Shown here: in pieces, positions 9,125-16,493 of the stretch
Position numbering within the stretch: position 1 is the first letter of the stretch
Layout: each line of letters begins with the position of its first letter
Assembly: GCF_900637055.1 (NCBI RefSeq)
Contig: NZ_LR134338.1
Location: 1,932,001 to 1,996,000 of the forward strand
Length of the DNA stretch: 64,000 bases
DNA from: Brevibacillus brevis
Lineage (GTDB): Bacteria > Bacillota > Bacilli > Brevibacillales > Brevibacillaceae
Direction of reading: 5' to 3'
The notes under the pieces: model-generated
Database searches by the model: none
Told to the model about the DNA's origin: nothing
The model's input: only the letters and a program-made list of their open reading frames with translations
Made by a program: the position numbers and the translations under genes

Positions 9125-9721
9125 ATGCGCTTATTCATAGCACTGGATATTCCAGTTGAGGCTGCTGCTTATATTGCCGATGTTCAAAAACGGTTGAAGC
9201 AAGATGTGACTGCGGACAGGTGGCAGCCTCTCGCTAATTTGCATTTGACTCTGCATTTTCTTGGAGAGGTCCAAGAATCTCTCGTTCCCGCCATTTGCGA
9301 GGATATGGATATTGTTAGCGCGATCATCCAGCCATTTACCCTGCGTGTTGGCAGCTTTGGGGTTTTTCCGAATGCCCTGCATCCACGTGTGCTCTGGCTG
9401 GGACTGCGCGGCCAGCTTTCTCCTCTTGAGCAGCTGCATTTATTGTTGGGCAGACGGTTCGAATTACGCGAAGGCTTGTCCTACGATCGGAAACGGTATC
9501 GGCCGCATATTACGCTAGCGCGCGGACCGCATCGCAGTGGAGATGAGCTAGCCCTCCTGAATTGGAATGAACGTTATTTAGCGCAGGAGCCGCCACAATG
9601 GAAGGCTCGGCATTTTCATTTGTACCGTTCCGAGCTGTTGCCGGAGGGCGCGGTACATACGATTATCCACACGAGCACGTTTGATAAAGATCACAGCAAA
9701 AAACAAGCGTTGCCTGAATAG
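9125..9721 (+). CDS. thpR: RNA 2',3'-cyclic phosphodiesterase
   Basis: 2H-phosphoesterase of the ThpR/LigT family, 198 residues. The two catalytic HxTx motifs are visible: HLTLHFLGEV near residue 40 and HITLARGPH near residue 130. The N-terminus MRLFIALDIP is typical of the family, and GAAGGAGGACAG precedes this ATG, so I reject the upstream in-frame start that would lie in the terminator. It opens 2',3'-cyclic phosphates at RNA ends. Confidence 0.9.
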   Translation: MRLFIALDIPVEAAAYIADVQKRLKQDVTADRWQPLANLHLTLHFLGEVQESLVPAICEDMDIVSAIIQPFTLRVGSFGVFPNALHPRVLWLGLRGQLSPLEQLHLLLGRRFELREGLSYDRKRYRPHITLARGPHRSGDELALLNWNERYLAQEPPQWKARHFHLYRSELLPEGAVHTIIHTSTFDKDHSKKQALPE

Positions 9722-9770
9722 ACTAAGAAGAAAGGATCAGGGAAGCCTTCCAGAAAGCGGTGGAAAACGG

Positions 9771-10439
9771 ATGGGTGAGTTCACGACCGGCATTCTTTAT
9801 CCACGCAAATACGAACCGAAAGTACTGATTGCCTTATCCAAGACAGAGCAGCCACATTTTCACAGAAACGTTAACAGCGACTGGAATGCATTTTTCCTGC
9901 AGGATGAGTGGCTGGAAACCTCCACGACGCTTGAATTTTTGCTGAGACTGTCCAAGCAATTCGTACCCCTCCTCTGGTTTCATGACGCTGAGGACAACGG
10001 CTGGGGCTTTCGCTTGTTCGATGCAGGCTTCGAGGTTGCGTCAGCGACAATCAGCTACTCGCTCGATGTAGAAATGGCGGAAGCCGAGTTTGGCAGGCTT
10101 TATCCAGAGATTGACCTGCAGGAAGGAATCGTAGACAGCGAGGACGTTCGGCAAAAGTATGAAGACATACTGGAGAGGGTAGTGCGTTCGGAGTTGTATC
10201 GGCGCGAGGTAGGTAAAGGGATCACACGTATCAAGCCGCAGTCGTTTAGTCGGATCGTGGGTCCGAAGCAAATTCAGCAGTTACGTTCCCTTTTTGATTT
10301 GCAATTGTTGACGAACGTCGATGACGACACAGGCGCTTCACTGTTGTACGACTCGGTTGATCTGTTCAAAGAAATTTTGGGAATCGAAGAGATGGTGTGG
10401 GTGAACTTTGCGTATTTAGCAAGCGGAGGAAGAGAGTAG
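9771..10439 (+). CDS. Hypothetical protein, 222 residues
   Basis: Not recognised. Soluble and acidic with many aromatic residues; it has no signal peptide. I chose ATG 9771 (MGEFTTGILYPRKYEP) because the open frame upstream overlaps the end of thpR and codes a basic, unlikely stretch; the ribosome binding site here is weak (GGTGG), so the start is uncertain. The gene ends directly in a strong bidirectional terminator shared with the convergent cheW. Confidence 0.6.
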   Translation: MGEFTTGILYPRKYEPKVLIALSKTEQPHFHRNVNSDWNAFFLQDEWLETSTTLEFLLRLSKQFVPLLWFHDAEDNGWGFRLFDAGFEVASATISYSLDVEMAEAEFGRLYPEIDLQEGIVDSEDVRQKYEDILERVVRSELYRREVGKGITRIKPQSFSRIVGPKQIQQLRSLFDLQLLTNVDDDTGASLLYDSVDLFKEILGIEEMVWVNFAYLASGGRE

Positions 10440-10466
10440 CCCAGTGCATCATCGCACTGGGCTTTA
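10440..10466. terminator. Bidirectional terminator
   Basis: Perfect inverted repeat CCCAGTGC/GCACTGGG around a six-base loop, between two convergent genes. Confidence 0.8.
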
Positions 10467-10475
10467 CACTGCCGC

Positions 10476-10955
10476 TTACTTCTTTTTCCACTGGCCAAAA
10501 ATTTCATCCACATCGAGCAGCATGATCAGCTTGTCGTTCAAACGGGCAATGCCGTGCAAATACTTGCCCTCTACACCAGCGATAATGGGTGGCGCAGGCT
10601 CGATCAAGCTCTGTGGAATATCCATGACCTCAGAGACCGCATCCACAATAATCCCGATGTTCAGCCCATCCATTTGCAAATCGACAAAGCGAGTGTCTTC
10701 CGTTTCTTCCAAAGGTTCCAAATCAAACATTTTCCGCAAGTTGATTATCGGTAAGATCCGCCCACGCAGATCAATGACTCCTTCGACATAAGGTGGAGAT
10801 TTTGGAAAACGTGTAATGGGCAGCGGCTTGATGATCTCACGTACGAGCGAAATCGAGAGTCCGTAATATTCGTTCCCCATTTTAAACAAAATCTGTTGGT
10901 CAACAGCTGCTTCTGCCTCCCAATCCGAACCGTTGCTTCTTTTCGTCAATTCCAT
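10476..10955 (-). CDS. cheW: Chemotaxis coupling protein CheW
   Basis: Adaptor joining chemoreceptors to CheA. The 159-residue protein has the CheW-like beta-barrel pattern: ILFKMGNEYYGLSISLVREI at the start, GVIDLRGRILPIINLRK (the conserved NLRG-like segment) in the middle, and a C-terminal GIARLNDKLIMLLDVDEIF. It is a single gene without cheA or receptors beside it, so it serves receptors encoded elsewhere. Confidence 0.92.
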   Translation of the reverse strand: MELTKRSNGSDWEAEAAVDQQILFKMGNEYYGLSISLVREIIKPLPITRFPKSPPYVEGVIDLRGRILPIINLRKMFDLEPLEETEDTRFVDLQMDGLNIGIIVDAVSEVMDIPQSLIEPAPPIIAGVEGKYLHGIARLNDKLIMLLDVDEIFGQWKKK

Positions 10956-11077
10956 GTGTACTATTCCTCCCCGAACCGCTTTCCATGTCTTTACCCATAT
11001 TGTACCATGGACAAACCTACTCAGGACGTTTTTTTGTCACAGGCAAAAACACAAGCGCTCGATGTTGGACGAAAAAG

Positions 11078-11116
11078 AACAGACCGACAAGCGTCAGGCT
11101 CGTCGGTCTGTTTTCT
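11078..11116. terminator. Terminator, probably for the gene at 11120-11641
   Basis: Inverted repeat AACAGACCGAC/GTCGGTCTGTT with T/A-rich flanks on both sides. The minus-strand reading ends the gene just downstream. Confidence 0.7.
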
Positions 11117-11119
11117 TGA

Positions 11120-11641
11120 TTATGGTTCACGAAGGTCGTTCAATGAGATTCCTTGCTCGAGCGCGAAATCAAAATCATCCACATCGTAAAATTGAACAGG
11201 CACGATATATTCCAATATCCGATCCTGATAATCAGGCTGGTCTGTGAGAAGTGGGGCCTCAAATTTCATGGCCGTCAACAATAGCTGTGTCTCTACGGGA
11301 TCAAATATCTCCCCCCACATGGCGTTGTCCTCCACTTTTACGACTGTCAGGGTCACGCCGTTCGGAAAAGAAAAGGGAACCTTGGACCATGGGGCTATCA
11401 GTCCTTTTTCCATTCGCTTGCGGTTGAATGGATCGGCAAAAAATTGGCTCATTTCTTTCATAATCCGCCGGACATACTGATCATCAGCAGAGTAGGGCAT
11501 GATAGGTTCAGGACTCTGGATAAATTCGTCCAATTCATAGATTGTCGACGCGGGTATCAGATATTCTACTGGTTGCGATGGGACCATCAACTCCCCGTAG
11601 ATAGCCAACATGATCGCTTCTATAACGAATTGTTTCGACAT
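11120..11641 (-). CDS. Hypothetical cytoplasmic protein, 173 residues
   Basis: Unrecognised. Starts MSKQFVIEAIMLAIYGELM at 11641, with GGAGG nine bases before the ATG; an in-frame longer start exists but has no site. The sequence is acidic, with an N-terminal helix and a C-terminal half containing GEIFDPVETQLLLTAMKFEAP and PVQFYDVDDFDFALEQG. Similar short proteins occur in Paenibacillus and Brevibacillus to my memory, sometimes mislabelled as ADP-heptose synthase; I see no nucleotidyltransferase motif to support that label. Divergent from the TerC-like gene. Confidence 0.65.
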   Translation of the reverse strand: MSKQFVIEAIMLAIYGELMVPSQPVEYLIPASTIYELDEFIQSPEPIMPYSADDQYVRRIMKEMSQFFADPFNRKRMEKGLIAPWSKVPFSFPNGVTLTVVKVEDNAMWGEIFDPVETQLLLTAMKFEAPLLTDQPDYQDRILEYIVPVQFYDVDDFDFALEQGISLNDLREP

Positions 11642-11736
11642 TTCGACAACCCTCCTCGTAACCATCATACAAAAAATCGGGGGCACCGTACAAGGGTGGC
11701 GAGTAGGGCTTAAAAAGTTCAGGGAGGGTATAACCT

Positions 11737-12408
11737 TTGTTTGAATCTGCCTTTTTTTCGTCGCTGCTACTCATCATTACCATCAACCTCGTTTTAAGTG
11801 GAGATAATGCCGTGGTCATTGCCATCGCTTGTCGGAAGCTTCCTATCGAACAACGAAAACGAGCTATTTTGTGGGGGACGTTTCTTGCTATCATCGTACG
11901 CGTGATCGCTACGATTCTTGCTGTTTATTTGCTGAAAATCCCGTATTTGTACATGGTTGGCGGAATTATTCTGCTGTGGATCAGCTACAACCTGTTGCGC
12001 GAGGACGAGCAAAAGGAAGCCATCAGCTCGAGTGAAGACTTGGTTCAAGCGGTCAAGACAATTGTCGTGGCAGATGTGATGATGGGACTGGATAATGTAC
12101 TCGCTATTGCAGGGGCAGCGAAAGGAGATATCGTCCTCATCGTGTTGGGCCTTTTGATCAGTGTGCCTCTCATGATTTTTGGCAGCCAGCTCATTCTAAA
12201 AGCAATGGAGCGGTTGGTATGGCTTGTTTATGTTGGTTCAGGGGTTCTGGCTGTGACAGCGGCGAATATGATTCTCATGGAAGATACGATGCGTGAGTGG
12301 ATCGCCGGGAGGATTTGGCTCGAATATGCAATCAAAATGGGGGTGGTCGCTCTCGTGTTAGTTGCGGGATATTTGCAACGTACGAAAACAACACGTACCC
12401 ACGCATGA
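11737..12408 (+). CDS. TerC-family integral membrane protein (YjbE-like)
   Basis: 223 residues, about seven membrane segments. The first segment carries VLSGDNAVVIAIACRKLP and a later one ADVMMGLDNVLAIAGAA, the paired acidic GDN/LDN motifs of the TerC family, which move Mn2+ or other cations out of the cell in characterised members. The start is a TTG (MFESAFF) preceded by AGGGAGGG. A terminator shared with the convergent HD-GYP gene follows. Confidence 0.88.
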   Translation: MFESAFFSSLLLIITINLVLSGDNAVVIAIACRKLPIEQRKRAILWGTFLAIIVRVIATILAVYLLKIPYLYMVGGIILLWISYNLLREDEQKEAISSSEDLVQAVKTIVVADVMMGLDNVLAIAGAAKGDIVLIVLGLLISVPLMIFGSQLILKAMERLVWLVYVGSGVLAVTAANMILMEDTMREWIAGRIWLEYAIKMGVVALVLVAGYLQRTKTTRTHA

Positions 12409-12440
12409 AAAAACTGAGATGAGTATTGAATCTCAGCTTT
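12407..12440. terminator. Bidirectional terminator
   Basis: Inverted repeat AAACTGAGAT/ATCTCAGCTT flanked by A and T runs between convergent genes. Confidence 0.75.
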
Positions 12441-12449
12441 GTCGCGGGC

Positions 12450-13538
12450 CTATAAGGTTTTGACGATCGTCACGCTCATCCATTCTTTATCGTAGAGATC
12501 GATTTCATAGGTGGAGGCTACTTCAGAGCCGTCTTCATTGGTAAGAATACGGATTGTAGGTCGATTCACAGCCAATGGATTCACTTTGGAAACGACCCCG
12601 GTATGCCCTGTACTCAGCAATACAGTTGAAGCAATTGGATAAATAGCGACGTGCTGCAAGAATAGCTTGAGCAGGTCGAGGTCGAAATAGGTGTTTCCCG
12701 TAGCAAACAAGTACTCGGTAGCATCACTCGGCGAGTAGCTTTTCCGAAATGGACGCGGAGAAACTAAGGCATCGTAAACATCCGCGATTGCGACGATGCG
12801 TGCATACTCGTGAATGTTTTTCTCGCTGAGCTGACGGGGATATCCGGTTCCGTTGTATCTCTCGTGGTGCTGCAGCGCACAGTGTGCGGAGACGACCGAG
12901 ATATTATGTTGATTCCGCAATATATTGAAGCCTTCTTCGGTATGGTATTGGACACGTAGGCGTTCTTCTGGGCTTAACTCGGTACGCATGGTCCAGATCT
13001 CCTTAGGAACCTGTGTCATGCCGATGTCGAACAAAAGTGCACCTATGCCCAATTCCATCATCTGTTGCTGGTTGTAGCCTTTGGCCATCCCTACCACACC
13101 AGACAGAACGGCGACATTGACAGCGTGGTGAAAAAGGTAACCATCCAACACGTGAAGACTGGACAGGTTGACCAAGATGTCTTTGCGACTGCTCAAGTCT
13201 TGAAAGATTTCCCGAAAAACCTTTTGAAAACTGCTCCCGAAATCAGGGGCGGACGTACGGCGCTTGATCTGCGGCTGATCCATGAGGGTGGTCATCGTTT
13301 TGTACACGGCATCCACGGCTTCTTTACGCGTCTCATCGCGGATTACATCTTCCGGCATGATATCTTCAGTGTGCTTGTCTTGAATGTAAAGGGTATCAAT
13401 TCCCAATTGAACAAGCCGTTCGATGTAACGGGGGGTTAGTTGTACCCCGATTCCCAACAGAACGTTTCCATTTTCCTGAAATACGCTCTTTGCGATGACA
13501 TCGCCCGGCTTTACCGAAGTAATATGCAATTTTCTCAC
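12450..13538 (-). CDS. HD-GYP domain protein (probable c-di-GMP phosphodiesterase)
   Basis: 362 residues. The C-terminal half is an HD-GYP domain: HAVNVAVLSGVVG, later HTEEGF, HCALQHHERYNGTGYPRQLS (the HHE...GTGYP hallmark) and IVAIADVYDALVSPRPFRK. The N-terminal ~120 residues (MRKLHITSVKPGDVIAKSVFQENG) are the small beta domain that often precedes it. No signal peptide or receiver domain. Such proteins hydrolyse cyclic di-GMP. It is transcribed alone. Confidence 0.88.
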   Translation of the reverse strand: MRKLHITSVKPGDVIAKSVFQENGNVLLGIGVQLTPRYIERLVQLGIDTLYIQDKHTEDIMPEDVIRDETRKEAVDAVYKTMTTLMDQPQIKRRTSAPDFGSSFQKVFREIFQDLSSRKDILVNLSSLHVLDGYLFHHAVNVAVLSGVVGMAKGYNQQQMMELGIGALLFDIGMTQVPKEIWTMRTELSPEERLRVQYHTEEGFNILRNQHNISVVSAHCALQHHERYNGTGYPRQLSEKNIHEYARIVAIADVYDALVSPRPFRKSYSPSDATEYLFATGNTYFDLDLLKLFLQHVAIYPIASTVLLSTGHTGVVSKVNPLAVNRPTIRILTNEDGSEVASTYEIDLYDKEWMSVTIVKTL

Positions 13539-13690
13539 AACGAAAGCCCCAGTCCTTTTTTGATAGAATGTAAATAGTCCTGATTTTCTGTCAGTTTGTG
13601 TAGTTCCATTTTATCACAGTAGAACAGGGGGAGACTACCGCTGTTGAAGGATTTCTTTTATTTGTAATTTTTTTCCTTGCTAACATGCAT

Positions 13691-14308
13691 TTACTGCTCG
13701 GCTGCGCGATCTGAACGTGTAAACCAGCGGAAAGGGTTGAGTGACCAGCGAGGCTCGTAGCGGGCATAGCGCTCTTTGCGACGAGTCAAGCGTTGCTGCA
13801 TAAGATCTAATTCAAAAGTAACACGGCGCATTTCCAAGCGGAGGGACTCTTGCATTTCTTCAATGTCCGCAATCTTTTGCAGAATGGTTGATTGCATATG
13901 ATTCATAGAAGAGAGTTGTGTGAGCTCCTGCTGAAATTGGACGAGTGTCTCGTGGACGGTCATTTCCACTTCTCGCATGCCCGTTCCCAGCTTGTTTGTG
14001 GCGCTGAGCGTAACGGCGGTTTCTTCCGCACCTGCGAGTTCTTCCTCCAGGAGCATTTCCTCGGACAGGCGTCCTTCTTCTATCAGTTGGCGCTGAATAT
14101 CTTTTAACGAGCTGTTGCCGCTGTCTTTTCTTTCCTTCACTTCCTTGAGCAGTTCAAAGCCTGCTTCGCTGATCAAATAGTGACCCTGTGGATTTTTCAG
14201 ACGTTCCTGTGCAGGTACGAACAAGTCCAGCCAGTTACGCAGTGTACGAACATGCACATCAAGGCGATCAGCTACCTCTTTTGAAGCCATCCAAACTTGT
14301 ACATCCAT
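13691..14308 (-). CDS. MerR-like helix-turn-helix protein with coiled coil
   Basis: 205 residues. The N-terminus VWMASKEVADRLDVHVRTLRNWLDLF is a MerR/excisionase-type winged helix, followed by a region to about residue 75 typical of such domains (NPQGHYLISEAGFELL). The rest (about 100-180) is a long charged coiled coil, then a basic tail (RRKERYARYEPRW). This architecture resembles RacA/DUF3967-like chromosome-associated proteins rather than a classical effector-sensing regulator. Its target is unknown. Confidence 0.7.
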   Translation of the reverse strand: MDVQVWMASKEVADRLDVHVRTLRNWLDLFVPAQERLKNPQGHYLISEAGFELLKEVKERKDSGNSSLKDIQRQLIEEGRLSEEMLLEEELAGAEETAVTLSATNKLGTGMREVEMTVHETLVQFQQELTQLSSMNHMQSTILQKIADIEEMQESLRLEMRRVTFELDLMQQRLTRRKERYARYEPRWSLNPFRWFTRSDRAAEQ

Positions 14309-14541
14309 CCCGAATCACTCCTTTTTTTCCTCTCGGTATTCCCGGTGGACTCATTATAGCACCAAAATTTTCCGGGTAAGAGAGAATCGACAAAGGTTCT
14401 AAAAACTAGTGATCTTTCGTCCGATTCGGACAGATCGTCGTATTTTGTCAAATTTGGTTGTCTGCTCATAATGACCGGGACAGGCGCGTACATATGGAAG
14501 GAGTAAGCATGTTATTGCTCGTTGGGTGAGGAGAGGACCGG

Positions 14542-15267
14542 ATGATGCAATCTGTTTTCTGGATTGTCCTTTTGACTGCTGCCTTGGCGAGCAGTATCGG
14601 GGGACTGCTGTTATGTCTGCGTGCATGGTCATCCGAGGCATTGTTTGCGATGATCAGTGCAGGGGCTGGGCTACTACTGGCGATTACGCTGCTAGATTTG
14701 ATGCCACATGTCTTTTCTGACAAGAGCTTGTGGTTGATGCCATTTGTGCTCGTTGGCTTTGTGACGCTTTTTGCTTTGGAATTAATCAGCAAGTCGAGCG
14801 GAGAGTTTGGCTCGACGGGAATCATTGGGGTCATGACGGGTTTTTTATTGCATGCATTTGTCGAAGGCGTCTCATTAGTCGCAAGCTTGCGGATGGATTC
14901 AGAAGTTGGGGTATCCGTGTTGGTGGCTATGCTGCTGCACAAAATTCCGGATGGTGTAACCATTGCCTCTCTTTTGCTGGCAGCGACCAACTCGAGAAAG
15001 AAAGCATTTTGGGGGGCGACATCGCTTGGGATCGCGACGATTGCGGGAGCTCTTGGCTTTGGATTTGCTGAGCGAATGTTTCCACCGAATTGGTCTGGCA
15101 TTATGCTGGCCATGACGACGGGTATTTTTTTGTATGTATCCGCCAGCCATCTCGTCCCTTATATCGGACAAACTAAAAAGGCGCAGTACGGGGTTTATTT
15201 TGTTGGCGCGATGGCCGTGTACCTGATTTTGTCTGCCTTTTTACACGCGAACCACTTGCATGCATAA
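14542..15267 (+). CDS. ZIP-family metal transporter
   Basis: 241 residues, about eight membrane segments. Segment four has HAFVEGVSLVASLR and segment five LLHKIPDGVTIASLLL, the conserved histidine motifs that form the binuclear metal site in ZIP transporters. It probably imports zinc or another divalent cation. GGTGAGGAGAGG precedes the ATG. A 50-codon gene follows on the same strand. Confidence 0.88.
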   Translation: MMQSVFWIVLLTAALASSIGGLLLCLRAWSSEALFAMISAGAGLLLAITLLDLMPHVFSDKSLWLMPFVLVGFVTLFALELISKSSGEFGSTGIIGVMTGFLLHAFVEGVSLVASLRMDSEVGVSVLVAMLLHKIPDGVTIASLLLAATNSRKKAFWGATSLGIATIAGALGFGFAERMFPPNWSGIMLAMTTGIFLYVSASHLVPYIGQTKKAQYGVYFVGAMAVYLILSAFLHANHLHA

Positions 15268-15321
15268 AAGGTCCCATTCCTAGCCAGTCTAGTCTGGAGG
15301 AAGGGAGTGTGGACTGACAGT

Positions 15322-15474
15322 ATGAACCATCAAGAGCAAATGCAAACGGACGATCTCTTGCAGTCACTGACTGAATTCCCGGTCATGGGGACATCGTTGA
15401 ATCCATTGCAGGAATCCTGGGCTTCCACTGAAGCTCTATCTGCGCTAACCGATCAGGCCGGAAGTACCGATTAA
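15322..15474 (+). CDS. Small acidic protein, 50 residues
   Basis: Starts MNHQEQMQTDDLLQ and ends QAGSTD. Strong GGAGGAAGGGAG lies about ten bases before the ATG, which supports real translation. The peptide is acidic (few basic residues), Ser/Thr/Leu-rich, with no membrane segment. It lies between the ZIP gene and fabI and could be co-transcribed with the former. Function unknown. Confidence 0.55.
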   Translation: MNHQEQMQTDDLLQSLTEFPVMGTSLNPLQESWASTEALSALTDQAGSTD

Positions 15475-15570
15475 ATGTTTTTACACTGCCCCTCTCGTTT
15501 ATCCCCTCGTATCCATGGACAAGATCGGTTATAATGCAGGGGAATAAGTTGGGAAAGGGGCAGATACATA

Positions 15571-16344
15571 ATGAACACATTGTTGCAAGGAAAGAACATC
15601 GTCATCATGGGCGTAGCAAACCACCGCAGCATTGCCTGGGGAATTGCACAATCCTTACATAATGCTGGAGCGAATCTGATTTTTACGTACCAAGGGGAGC
15701 GTCTGCGTGAAAACGTGGCGGCACTCACGGAAAAATTGGGAGTAGAGTCGCTGTTGGTAAATTGCGATGTGACGAAGGATGAGGATGTCGAAGCGGCATT
15801 TGCTGTGATCAAAGAAAAAGTGGGCGTTATTCATGGCCTAGCGCATTGCATCGCGTTTGCGAAAACGGAAGAGCTTGAAGGCGAGTATGTCAACACATCC
15901 CGCGAAGGATACGCGCTGGCACAAGACATTAGCGCATTCTCCCTGGTTGCAGTTGCTCGTGCTGCTCGTCCGTTGATGACGGAGGGCGGAAGCATCGTGA
16001 CTTTGACTTACCTTGGCGGTGAGCGCGTGATTCAAAACTACAACGTCATGGGTGTAGCCAAAGCTGCGCTTGATGCATCTGTTCGTTATTTGGCAAACGA
16101 CCTGGGCAAAGAGAACATTCGTATCAATGCTATCTCCGCTGGTCCAATCCGTACACTTGCTGCAAAAGGAATCCGCAATTTCAACTCCGTGTTGAAGGAA
16201 ATTGAGGAAAAAGCGCCATTGCGCCGCACGATTGACCAATCGGAAGTAGGCGACACCGCTCTCTTCTTGTTCAGCAATCTCTCCCGAGGAATCACGGGTG
16301 AAATTTTGCACGTCGATGCTGGCTACAGCATTATGGGCGGGTAA
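15571..16344 (+). CDS. fabI: Enoyl-[acyl-carrier-protein] reductase (NADH) FabI
   Basis: Last reductive step of fatty acid elongation, 257 residues, standard length. Motifs: nucleotide-binding GVANHRSIAWGIA at the N-terminus, catalytic Tyr pair in LTYLGGERVIQNYNVMGVAK with the Y-x6-K spacing specific to FabI-type reductases, and AGPIRTLAAKGI. A TATAAT hexamer lies at 15530-15535 about 35 bases before the ATG, and GGAAAGGGG precedes the start. Single gene with its own terminator. Confidence 0.96.
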   Translation: MNTLLQGKNIVIMGVANHRSIAWGIAQSLHNAGANLIFTYQGERLRENVAALTEKLGVESLLVNCDVTKDEDVEAAFAVIKEKVGVIHGLAHCIAFAKTEELEGEYVNTSREGYALAQDISAFSLVAVARAARPLMTEGGSIVTLTYLGGERVIQNYNVMGVAKAALDASVRYLANDLGKENIRINAISAGPIRTLAAKGIRNFNSVLKEIEEKAPLRRTIDQSEVGDTALFLFSNLSRGITGEILHVDAGYSIMGG

Positions 16345-16370
16345 CGAGAAGCAAATTTTCCGAAAAAGAA

Positions 16371-16430
16371 TAACAGGCCCCGGTTTCTCGCATACTATAC
16401 CCAAAATGCGTGAAAGGGGGCCTGTTTTTT
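16371..16430 (+). terminator. Terminator of fabI
   Basis: Long stem AACAGGCCCC ... GGGGCCTGTT with an internal smaller hairpin, followed by six T residues. Confidence 0.75.
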
Positions 16431-16493
16431 ATGTTTCCATTGATTACGAACATGGAAGAGTTTTTGATTTATATGGGCGGTGGTTTTCAGTAC

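Noticed and set aside
11642..11736. Metal riboswitch before the TerC-like gene
   Set aside because: The gap is only about 95 bases and I could not find a yybP-ykoY-like fold.
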